A DNA stretch of 5,581 nucleotides from JAMCQB01 sp947085305. GTDB lineage: Bacteria > Nitrospirota > Thermodesulfovibrionia > Thermodesulfovibrionales > UBA9159. Positions 1 to 5,474 of the stretch are shown one piece after another. The DNA is taken from contig CAMTVV010000012.1 in the NCBI GenBank assembly GCA_947085305.1, positions 1 through 5,581 on the forward strand, read 5' to 3'. Numbering within the stretch: the first letter of the stretch is position 1; every line of letters begins with the position of its first letter. Position numbers and translations under genes: made by a program. The notes beneath the pieces are model-generated. The model ran no database searches. It was not told the DNA's origin and was given only the letters and a program-made list of their open reading frames with translations.

Positions 1-321
1 CCCCTTTACAGCATCCTTCCATACCCTGTTGATTATGTTCCGTATACAGGTGCGCATGTTATTGACCAGCTTCAACTGCTCTTTTTCTCAGCTCTGGCAT
101 TTACCCTTCTCATGCGCTCAGGGATATATCCAGCGGAGATAAGAGCGATTAATATTGATACCGACTGGTTTTACAGAAAGGGAGCAACTACATTTATGTG
201 GATGACAGACAATCTCACCTCAAAGGTGGGGTCAAAGGTTACTAACACGGTCTTTCATACCATACCAGCATCCCTTATATGGGTGAGCAAAAAACCCCTT
301 TGGCGCTATAATGCTAGCTAA
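1..321 (+). CDS. MrpD-like proton-conducting membrane subunit, C-terminal fragment (5' end outside window)
   Basis: The frame is open from base 1 to the TAA at 319-321 and gives 106 residues of a protein that begins upstream. The translation opens with a segment reading LPYPVDYVPYTGAHV, followed by QLQLLFFSALAFTLL, which forms a membrane helix, and then by an IDTDWFYRK motif. This order (a P-V-D-Y-x-P-Y-T loop, an H-V-x-x-Q-L-Q-L-L helix, then a D-x-D-W-x-Y-R cytoplasmic segment) is the usual C-terminal end of MrpD/NuoM-type proton-translocating subunits of Na+/H+ antiporters and related respiratory complexes in the inner membrane. The frame stops before the terminal transmembrane helix expected in these proteins. 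That helix is found downstream in other frames (see the next feature), so the 321 stop is probably not the original one. The gene converges on the minus-strand sua5 cluster. The family call is good, but the exact subunit or complex is uncertain because only the tail is visible. Confidence 0.8.
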   Translation, partial: PLYSILPYPVDYVPYTGAHVIDQLQLLFFSALAFTLLMRSGIYPAEIRAINIDTDWFYRKGATTFMWMTDNLTSKVGSKVTNTVFHTIPASLIWVSKKPLWRYNAS

Positions 322-504
322 GGACATGATATTGCTTAGATTAACAGGTCTATCAGGATACACTAAGGCTAACCTCGAAGAAATGGTAAAGAAACAGAAA
401 AAGATATATCCTCAAGACCTACACCTCCGTATTCCATTAACAAGAACCGTCTTTTGGGTATCTGTCTCTTGCTGCTCATTTATATTGTAACCCTGCTCAT
501 GTAA
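287..504 (+). pseudogene. Frameshifted 3' end of the MrpD-like gene
   Basis: Reading frame 2 is open from 287 to the TAA at 488-490. It encodes a charged linker (KANLEEMVKKQKK) followed by LTRTVFWVSV, which looks like the start of a last membrane helix. Frame 1, the frame of the upstream gene, is open again from 373 and ends at the TAA at 502-504 with LLLIYIVTLLM, a hydrophobic helix. Shifting from frame 1 to frame 2 near the CCCC run at 295-298, then back to frame 1 near 465-471, restores one continuous linker plus helix. The result resembles the normal end of MrpD-like proteins. The segment could instead be read as a separate 59-codon ORF (ATG 311 to 490), but it has no convincing Shine-Dalgarno and its sequence fits a tail better. 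Real decay and sequencing error cannot be separated here. Confidence 0.6.
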
Positions 505-582
505 TCCACCCTATTTCACTGTCTCACACTCCCAGAATACTATACAAAGACATAATACTTCAAGTTTAGCCGGTTTTTTAAA

Positions 583-1623
583 TCAAACCGTTATCACATT
601 ATATCCAGACGCCCTTTTGAGTCTGTCCAGAACAGCCAAACCAATGCCTTTACCGTTCAACGACTCTGAAATAATAAGGTCAGCCCCTTCTTTATCTATT
701 CCCCTTAAAATCATAAATAATCTTTTTGCTATTGTCCTTGTATATGTGCCGGCATATTTGACAATACAGCCTTTTGGGTATTTTACATTTTTTTGAAAAG
801 TAATAATGCCGACCTTTTTGCCGTTTTTCAAAGCATTTTTTGACATTTCCTCAATCTTTTTTTGAACAGCGTCAATTTGTCCCTGCACAATAACCATCTC
901 TGCCTGAGGAGCATAATGCCGATATTTAAGTCCGGGAGATTTGATATGGTTTTCCCCTGATAAAAAATCACTTTTTGCAATAACCCTTACATCTCCGATA
1001 ACCGCCTCTATATCTTCAACAGCAATGCCCCCGGGCCGGAGTATCACAGGCGGCGATACAGTTAAATCTATTACAGTGGATTCCACACCTATCATTGTAT
1101 CTCCTCCGTCTATAATCAAATCCACCCTGCCCATCAAATCTTCAATGACATCCCTTGCCCTTGTTGGACTTGGTCTTCCTGAAAGATTTGCCGACGGCGC
1201 AATAACCGGCACGCCTGCTTTGCAAATAAGGGAAAGGGCTATTTTATTGTCAGGCATGCGTATGGCAACGGTTTTGCCTCCTGCTGTAACAATATCCGGA
1301 ACCGCCTTCCTTTTTTTGAGAATTATCGTTAAAGGTCCGGGCCAAAATCTCTCCATGAGGAGCATCGCAGTCTTTGGGGGCCTTTTTGCGAGGAGTTGCA
1401 CATCTCTCACATCTGCTATGTGAACTATTAATGGATTGTCAGAAGGTCTGCCTTTGGCAGCGAAGACCTTTTTTACAGCCTCAGGATTTAAGACATCAGC
1501 CCCAAGGCCGTAAACCGTCTCTGTCGGGAATACGACAAGACCGCCCTGTTTTATAATTTCCGCGGCCTGTTTGATTTTATGAGGCTCAGGATTTTGTTTG
1601 TTTATTTTTAATATCTCTGTCAA
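583..1623 (-). CDS. L-threonylcarbamoyladenylate synthase, Sua5/TsaC type
   Basis: This enzyme makes threonylcarbamoyl-AMP from threonine, bicarbonate and ATP, the first step of t6A37 tRNA modification in the cytoplasm. Numbered from the TTG at 1623, the YrdC/TsaC domain covers about residues 18-202. It contains FPTETVYGLG (32-41), KGRPSDNPL (57-65, with the nucleotide-binding K and R), PGPLT (95-99), APSANLSG (142-149) and GVESTVID (179-186). A linker with SPGLKYRHYAP (229-239) leads to the C-terminal Sua5 domain, so this is the long two-domain form of about 346 residues rather than the short TsaC form. The start is TTG in any case. TTG 1623 gives the family-like N-terminus TEILKIN and has AAAGG nine bases upstream. 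The in-frame TTG at 1632 would have that AAAGG directly abutting it, which is unfavourable. It is the last gene of the leftward cluster, just downstream of the channel gene. Confidence 0.95.
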   Translation of the reverse strand: MTEILKINKQNPEPHKIKQAAEIIKQGGLVVFPTETVYGLGADVLNPEAVKKVFAAKGRPSDNPLIVHIADVRDVQLLAKRPPKTAMLLMERFWPGPLTIILKKRKAVPDIVTAGGKTVAIRMPDNKIALSLICKAGVPVIAPSANLSGRPSPTRARDVIEDLMGRVDLIIDGGDTMIGVESTVIDLTVSPPVILRPGGIAVEDIEAVIGDVRVIAKSDFLSGENHIKSPGLKYRHYAPQAEMVIVQGQIDAVQKKIEEMSKNALKNGKKVGIITFQKNVKYPKGCIVKYAGTYTRTIAKRLFMILRGIDKEGADLIISESLNGKGIGLAVLDRLKRASGYNVITV

Positions 1624-1632
1624 ATAGCTCAA

Positions 1633-1637
1633 CCTTT
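1633..1637 (-). promoter_or_regulatory. Ribosome binding site that decides the sua5 start
   Basis: AAAGG on the minus strand lies 9 nt before TTG 1623 and 0 nt before TTG 1632. Normal spacing favours the start at 1623. The site sits in the short gap after the channel stop codon at 1641-1643. Confidence 0.55.
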
Positions 1638-1640
1638 ATT

Positions 1641-2480
1641 TTATAACTTCTTGCTTGTCCTGTGTTCTTCCATAATTATTTGATAGTTAGTCAAGATAGC
1701 GCCTACCAGCAAATTCAATAGTAGAAATGCGGCAATGACAAACCATAAAACATGATATATCGTTATTATTATTTCAGAAGGTGAAATCAGATTCATTTTA
1801 CCGGCTTGCACCAGATTGTAACGCAGGTCTGTCCAATCCTCACCGGTAAGGATGCGAAAAAGTGTAAACATGGTTTCACCAAGTGAGCCATATGGGTCAG
1901 GCGCTATGCTTGGCGCATTAGGCGCCTGCTTCAGATATTCTGACAACGCTTTAGATGTAAAATAATCTGCGGTGGCAGGGTCAGGCAGCTTGAAAATGGT
2001 TACTCCAATAACAGAAAATAAGTACATGAAAACAAAGAAGAACATAGCGCTGTACGCAAGGGACCTGAGAGAACGAACTACTACTGAAACCATAAGTTTG
2101 AGTTCAGGAAATGCACGTAACAATCTGATAATTCTAAATGCCCGCAGTACCCTGAGAGTCGTTATTAATGTAGCATCGGCAAAAAGAGATTCAGGTATAT
2201 AGCTCACTGCTACTATAAAAAGATCAAATATGTTCCAACCGTCGGCAAAGAATTTTTTAATGTTTTCTTTAGCTATCCACCTTAAAATAATTTCAATAGT
2301 GAAAATGCCAAGAGCGATACTTTGGACAAACCGAATTTCGGGACTTGTAAAATATGTTTCAATCCCAATAAAAGTGCAATTCACCAATATCACCCCAGCG
2401 ATAAACCACTCAAAAGTTTTGTGAATTACAATACTCTGACTGCGGCTCTGAAAGTCCCTTAATTTAACAATTTTTTTCAT
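1641..2480 (-). CDS. Voltage-gated cation channel (single-domain, six-helix ion transport protein)
   Basis: This 279-residue protein has the layout of a bacterial homotetrameric voltage-gated channel of the inner membrane. S1 is at about 24-43, S2 at 51-69 (with E and R inside), S3 at 82-98 (with D86), S4 at 105-122, S5 at 140-163, a pore helix near 199-211 and S6 at 236-268. S4 carries five arginines at every third residue (R110, R113, R116, R119, R122), a full voltage sensor. The selectivity filter is T-G-E-D-W-T-D (212-218), whereas NaChBac and NavAb have T-L-E-S-W. The extra acids match the positions that make engineered CavAb (T-L-D-D-W-S-D) calcium selective. The S5-to-pore loop is long, at about 35 residues, and the C-terminus after S6 is short, without the coiled coil of NaChBac. 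ATG 2480 has AAGGA 12 nt upstream, overlapping the bioD stop. Channel identity is firm; ion selectivity is inferred. Confidence 0.92.
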   Translation of the reverse strand: MKKIVKLRDFQSRSQSIVIHKTFEWFIAGVILVNCTFIGIETYFTSPEIRFVQSIALGIFTIEIILRWIAKENIKKFFADGWNIFDLFIVAVSYIPESLFADATLITTLRVLRAFRIIRLLRAFPELKLMVSVVVRSLRSLAYSAMFFFVFMYLFSVIGVTIFKLPDPATADYFTSKALSEYLKQAPNAPSIAPDPYGSLGETMFTLFRILTGEDWTDLRYNLVQAGKMNLISPSEIIITIYHVLWFVIAAFLLLNLLVGAILTNYQIIMEEHRTSKKL

Positions 2481-2496
2481 CTATCAACTTTATCCT

Positions 2497-3138
2497 TTAG
2501 GGAAAATCCGTGTTAATCCACCTTTGTTTTATAACTTCAGAATATTGCAAAATGATTTGAGGTGTTATTTGTTTTTCTTCCTTTATATTGAAAAGGCGCT
2601 TTAGCCCTGTGCGTTTCAAAATATATTCTTCTGAAGATGGAGTTGGCTTACCGTTGAAAATGATTCCTGCAACAGGAATATTTCTGCTTAAAAGCGCTTC
2701 GGCAGAAAGCAAGGTATGGTTAATGCTTCCAAGGTAATTGCGTGAAACAAGCACTGCTTGTGCTTGCAGTTTCTGAATCAGGTCAATGATAAGAACATCA
2801 TCGTTAAGCGGAACCATTAAACCGCCCGCCCCTTCTATAATAAGAGTATTGTTTGCAGGTGGAGGATTAATAGATTCTAAATTAATTGTTATGCCCTCTT
2901 CCGCAGCTGCTGCGTGCGGCGACATTGGTTTGGCAAGGCGATATGCTTCCGGATGAAAAACAGATATTGGATTGGTCACAAGTTCTTTTACTTTCATCGT
3001 GTCCGTATGATGAAGTTCTCCTGCCTGAATGGGTTTCCAGTAATCTGCTCCCATCGCTTCAACAAGAATGGCTGCGGCAATTGTTTTTCCTACATCGGTG
3101 CCGATGCCTGTTATAAATAGTCGGTTCATTTTTTGCAT
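2497..3138 (-). CDS. bioD: ATP-dependent dethiobiotin synthetase BioD
   Basis: BioD closes the ureido ring of dethiobiotin from 7,8-diaminopelargonate, CO2 and ATP, the penultimate step of biotin synthesis, in the cytoplasm as a dimer. The 213-residue protein has the usual family length. It shows the P-loop GIGTDVGKT (11-19), KPIQAG (35-40) with the CO2/substrate-binding lysine, an aspartate in HTDT (44-47), EGAGGLMVPL (102-111) with the Mg-binding glutamate, GSINHTLLS (137-145) and the FNG nucleotide-binding turn (161-163). ATG 3138 has AAAAGGA 11 nt upstream. The in-frame ATG 3129 is an alternative that would start directly at MNRLFITG. No other biotin gene (bioA, bioB, bioF) lies in the window, so bioD is separated from its pathway. 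It sits 20 nt after the DUF6671 gene and 16 nt before the channel gene, which suggests cotranscription. Confidence 0.95.
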   Translation of the reverse strand: MQKMNRLFITGIGTDVGKTIAAAILVEAMGADYWKPIQAGELHHTDTMKVKELVTNPISVFHPEAYRLAKPMSPHAAAAEEGITINLESINPPPANNTLIIEGAGGLMVPLNDDVLIIDLIQKLQAQAVLVSRNYLGSINHTLLSAEALLSRNIPVAGIIFNGKPTPSSEEYILKRTGLKRLFNIKEEKQITPQIILQYSEVIKQRWINTDFP

Positions 3139-3158
3139 GTTAAAGGTTGTCCTTTTAT

Positions 3159-4019
3159 TTAAGGATTACAGAAATCACAGAAACGCGGCTCACAATATTT
3201 TTGCCCGTCAGGATATTCAATTTCTTTTTTGTAACTGCATTTTTTGCAGGTGTAAATGTGGTTTGAAACAGACTTTGTCGGCATAAAACAATTTTCACAA
3301 GGAAGACCCTTTATCCATTCTGTAATTTCAAATCCGGGCCAGGCGCATTGAGGACACAAGCTTTGTAATTTATTGAGCAGGTTTATGGCTGCTTTTTCAA
3401 TCACTTTCATTCTTGTTGGGTTATACATAGCGCGCATGTCGGGTTCTATTAATGCTTTCCCATCCTGTGAAGCGCTGATACATCTTGTTACGGCATCTTT
3501 CAGCATTTTTTCAGAAGTTATCCCCTTAAACAAAACACTGCTGTTGTCGCCGCCGGTATTAGGTCTTATTACCATTCCGTGCGCAGGAAAGCCGCATTTT
3601 TCAGCAAACTTCAGAGCTTCTGCAACAGAGGCTGTTTCTATATGATTGTAGTTGGTGTCTGTGGAAATTTCCCACCCCTGAATTTCTATGTTGTTGCGGG
3701 CATCCGTAAATAATACCAGTTCCATATTTGCAGGAGCAAAAAATATTTGAGGATGAGGCCCAAAGCTTCCTTCACTCACTATTACTAGGCTTTCACCGTT
3801 AATAACTTCAAGCGCTTTTTTGGTTTTTAGCCGTGCAGTTGCAAGTTGAGTGCCTTCGCGGGGAATATCTCTCGTAAAAGTACCAAACTGATCAGTATCA
3901 ATGCTTAAGACCGATAGTTGCATTCCCAGCGGCTCCAATACAGGAAAAATTACTTTTTCCTTATTATGCTTGGTGATCAGCGCTGCGTTTCTGTTTTTAA
4001 ATAAATCAAACTTTGTCAT
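3159..4019 (-). CDS. DUF6671-type protein with C-terminal zinc ribbons, function unknown
   Basis: I recognise this 286-residue protein as the DUF6671 type; it has no assigned activity. The N-terminal part, about 1-210, looks like a soluble alpha/beta domain with strongly motif-like stretches: DTDQFGTFTR (41-50), SEGSFGPHP (82-90), STDTNYNH (119-126) and EPDMRAMYNPTRM (192-204). These acidic, histidine and arginine clusters resemble an enzymatic or metal site, which is inference only. The C-terminal 65 residues hold nine cysteines arranged as CPQC (222-225), CENC (241-244), CKKC (258-261), a single C276 and CDFC (281-284), enough for two zinc ribbons. ATG 4019 has a GGAAAGG site close upstream, and its ATGA overlaps the end of a short open stretch. 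It is the first gene of the apparent DUF6671-bioD-channel-sua5 cluster. There is no signal peptide or membrane segment. Confidence 0.85.
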   Translation of the reverse strand: MTKFDLFKNRNAALITKHNKEKVIFPVLEPLGMQLSVLSIDTDQFGTFTRDIPREGTQLATARLKTKKALEVINGESLVIVSEGSFGPHPQIFFAPANMELVLFTDARNNIEIQGWEISTDTNYNHIETASVAEALKFAEKCGFPAHGMVIRPNTGGDNSSVLFKGITSEKMLKDAVTRCISASQDGKALIEPDMRAMYNPTRMKVIEKAAINLLNKLQSLCPQCAWPGFEITEWIKGLPCENCFMPTKSVSNHIYTCKKCSYKKEIEYPDGQKYCEPRFCDFCNP

Positions 4020-4147
4020 TTATCCTTTCCAATTCCCAACTGCTTTTTGCCTAAATTGAGCGATTCCTGCACTTTAATCTTTAAAGCCTCCGACATTTGG
4101 TCAAGTTTTTCCGAAAATAGGTCTTCATAACGCCCCCTACCCCCCTC
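4016..4147 (-). pseudogene. Possible 3' remnant of a gene upstream of the DUF6671 gene
   Basis: A minus-strand frame is open from the in-frame TAA at 4150-4148 down to a TGA at 4018-4016 that overlaps the DUF6671 start codon as ATGA. Its last 36 or so codons read like the hydrophilic end of a protein (EDLFSEKLDQMSEALKIK, then QESLNLGKKQLGIGKDK), helical and charged. The upstream part runs straight into the GC-rich inverted repeat and becomes meaningless there. The only in-frame ATG (4096-4094) would give 26 residues and has no Shine-Dalgarno. The simplest reading is the tail of a gene whose 5' part was lost or displaced where the repeat now lies. It could also be chance open sequence; I do not recognise the protein. 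Confidence 0.35.
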
Positions 4148-4207
4148 TTATCTTAAGAGGGGGGACTTTAAACTTCCCCTCTTGGGTTAAGAGGGGATTG
4201 AGGGGAG
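4131..4207. repeat. GC-rich double inverted-repeat element
   Basis: Two hairpins of related sequence stand side by side. The first has a perfect 11-bp stem (4140-4150 pairs with 4154-4164, arms CCCCCCTCTTA and TAAGAGGGGGG) and a 3-nt loop. The second has a 9-bp stem (4175-4183 with 4189-4197, arms TCCCCTCTT and AAGAGGGGA) and a 5-nt loop. They are joined by ACTTTAAACTT, and the flanks CCCCCTA and TGAGGGGAG also roughly mirror each other, so the whole unit is a long imperfect palindrome. This resembles the short dispersed palindromic repeats (REP or MITE-like) common between bacterial genes. It follows the larB stop on the transcribed strand, so the RNA hairpins could slow or end transcription, although no T-run follows. 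Confidence 0.75.
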
Positions 4208-4212
4208 TTGCT

Positions 4213-5046
4213 CTAATTTTCATCCCCCTTTGTGCCGACCTGTCGGCATGCATGAGGGTTTTTCCTGAATTTAGCCGTCCTGTTGGCAATCAGGGCAGCT
4301 AACGACCCAGCTCCGAAACCATTATCAATATTAACCACAGCAAGTCCCGGCGCGCAGGACTGGAGCATTGTCAAAAGCGGAGCAATCCCCTTGTCTCCTA
4401 TTCCATATCCTACTGAAGTAGGCACGCCTATAACAGGCAGATTCACGAGTCCTTTAACCGTAATTGGCAGCACAGCATCCATTCCAGCCACCACGACAAT
4501 AACATCCACATCTTTACTCATCATATCAGACAAAGGTTCAAGAACCCGGTGAACTCCTGCGATACCCACATCATAGGCATGTAAAACCTCACAGCCCATC
4601 TGTTCCGCGATGATGCGGACTTCCTCAGCTACGCCGATATCCGCGGTGCCGGCAGCCAATATGCCTACCAGACCGCCGGTCGGGATAATTTTATAATCCT
4701 TTTTTTTTACCAGGACTACGCGCGCATCCTCATACACTTCAACAACACATTCCGAAGGGACGGATTCTTTCAGCTTTTCGGCCAAATCAGAATCTGCACG
4801 GGTGACAATAGCCCTGCCCTGTTCTTTAGCCATCTCTAATGCAAGTTTAACTGTCCATAAGGGCTTTTTCCCTTGCGCTAAAATAACCTCCGGGATGCCG
4901 GCTCTCGCTTCACGATGCACATCAAGCCGCGCTAAACTCTCAACCAAATTGAGCTTTAATCTGTCAAAGGCTATTTTTTCGAGACCGTCTTGAGCCTCAT
5001 CAACAGTAATCTCATTAGCTTTAAGTCTTTCTAATATCTCTCTCAT
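4213..5046 (-). CDS. larB: Nickel-pincer cofactor biosynthesis protein LarB (PurE-like)
   Basis: LarB carboxylates C5 of the pyridinium ring of nicotinate adenine dinucleotide with CO2 and cleaves its phosphoanhydride. This starts synthesis of the nickel-pincer cofactor used by lactate racemase and other LarA-type enzymes. Numbered from ATG 5046 (277 residues), a helical N-terminus leads to LDVHREARAGIPEVI (41-55), then a PurE-like domain at about 114-254. That domain has GTADIGVAEEVR (133-144), GMDAVLP (188-194), GVPTSVGYG (207-215) and SCAPGLAVVNIDNGFGAG (230-247). Cys231 matches the cysteine thought to attack the pyridinium ring. ATG 5046 gives the usual start MREILERL. A GTG at 5064 would add six residues but has no visible Shine-Dalgarno, while GGAAAGG stands just before 5046, unusually close. 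The start is therefore uncertain. LarC and LarE are not in the window. A promoter-like site lies upstream. Confidence 0.93.
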   Translation of the reverse strand: MREILERLKANEITVDEAQDGLEKIAFDRLKLNLVESLARLDVHREARAGIPEVILAQGKKPLWTVKLALEMAKEQGRAIVTRADSDLAEKLKESVPSECVVEVYEDARVVLVKKKDYKIIPTGGLVGILAAGTADIGVAEEVRIIAEQMGCEVLHAYDVGIAGVHRVLEPLSDMMSKDVDVIVVVAGMDAVLPITVKGLVNLPVIGVPTSVGYGIGDKGIAPLLTMLQSCAPGLAVVNIDNGFGAGSLAALIANRTAKFRKNPHACRQVGTKGDEN

Positions 5047-5109
5047 GCCTTTCCAACTGTTCACTATTCACTGGCTTTATTGATACTTGCGCCTCTATAA
5101 AAATTGTGT

Positions 5110-5138
5110 AATATAAAGATTTTTTCTTATTATCCCAA
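5110..5138 (-). promoter_or_regulatory. Sigma70-like promoter for larB
   Basis: On the minus strand TTGGGA (5138-5133) and TATATT (5115-5110) are separated by 17 bases, close to the TTGACA-N17-TATAAT consensus (4 of 6 and 5 of 6 matches). The site is in the 77-nt gap between the sbtB-like stop and larB and would start transcription around 5103. It suggests that larB can be transcribed independently of the transporter pair. Confidence 0.45.
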
Positions 5139-5141
5139 CCT

Positions 5142-5459
5142 TCAACTCTTGAATTTTCCTCCCCTCACTACCTGAACATCATGCAGGAAGGTTATCCCTG
5201 AATAGTTATTAAAGAACCTCTCCACAACAGAAGATGCAATCTTTTCAGCAACATCCTTTGTGGCAATCACTTCAACCTTTATATTTCTTAAGTACTCACC
5301 CAATAAAGTATCATCATCCCTCAACCCCCTCTCCCCCCTGCCGCAAACAGTATCAATTGTATAACCCTTTGCACCGAGGGACATGATAAGATTGAGAAGC
5401 TCATCTTTAATGGTAGCCTCTGTGATTATTACCACCCTTTTCAATACTTCAAGCTCCAT
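5142..5459 (-). CDS. SbtB/PII-like signalling protein
   Basis: This 105-residue protein has the ferredoxin-like PII fold pattern and resembles SbtB, the carbon-sensing PII-like protein that binds adenine nucleotides and associates with the bicarbonate transporter SbtA at the membrane. Visible features are KRVVIITE (7-14, first strand), GAKGYT (29-34, shared with SbtB), a T-loop-like stretch CGRGERGLRDDD (39-50), IKVEVIA (60-66) and RFFNNYSGITFLHDVQVV (81-98, last strands). Canonical PII markers such as the Tyr51 uridylylation site are not apparent. The tail ends RGGKFKS and lacks the C-terminal CGPxGC redox loop of cyanobacterial SbtB. It lies 15 nt after an SbtA-type gene, which strongly supports the SbtB assignment. 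ATG 5459 has a strong AGGAGG four bases upstream. Confidence 0.88.
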   Translation of the reverse strand: MELEVLKRVVIITEATIKDELLNLIMSLGAKGYTIDTVCGRGERGLRDDDTLLGEYLRNIKVEVIATKDVAEKIASSVVERFFNNYSGITFLHDVQVVRGGKFKS

Positions 5460-5463
5460 GGTT

Positions 5464-5469
5464 CCTCCT
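5464..5469 (-). promoter_or_regulatory. Strong ribosome binding site of the sbtB-like gene
   Basis: A perfect AGGAGG lies 4 nt before ATG 5459, in the short gap after the sbtA-like stop. It fixes the start and is the strongest Shine-Dalgarno in the window, consistent with high translation of a small regulator relative to its transporter partner. Confidence 0.7.
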
Positions 5470-5474
5470 ACGAA

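Noticed and set aside
1..321. DabB, the membrane subunit of the DAB inorganic-carbon pump, as identity of the partial antiporter gene
   Set aside because: It would fit the carbon theme, but the PYT-x-x-HV-x-x-QLQLL helix and DTDWFYR tail are of MrpD type, and no DabA gene follows downstream.
571..590. CGGTTT / AAACCG inverted repeat at the convergent gene ends, as a terminator
   Set aside because: The stem is only 6 bp with an 8-nt loop, it overlaps the sua5 stop codon, and no T-run follows on either strand.
941..1423. 160-codon plus-strand ORF
   Set aside because: It lies wholly antisense to the conserved YrdC domain of Sua5, has no family-like motifs, and is explained by codon composition of the opposite strand.
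2886..3286. Three overlapping plus-strand ORFs opposite bioD and the DUF6671 end
   Set aside because: They are mutually overlapping shadows of two well-supported minus-strand genes and show no recognisable protein features.
4066..4107. TTGACC followed by an AT-rich stretch as a promoter for the DUF6671 cluster
   Set aside because: The -35-like hexamer is good, but the best -10 at 17-nt spacing is AAGATT, only 3 of 6 matches, so it is not distinguishable from chance.
4283..4993. Plus-strand ORFs opposite larB
   Set aside because: They are antisense to the conserved LarB coding sequence and have no ribosome site or domain pattern.
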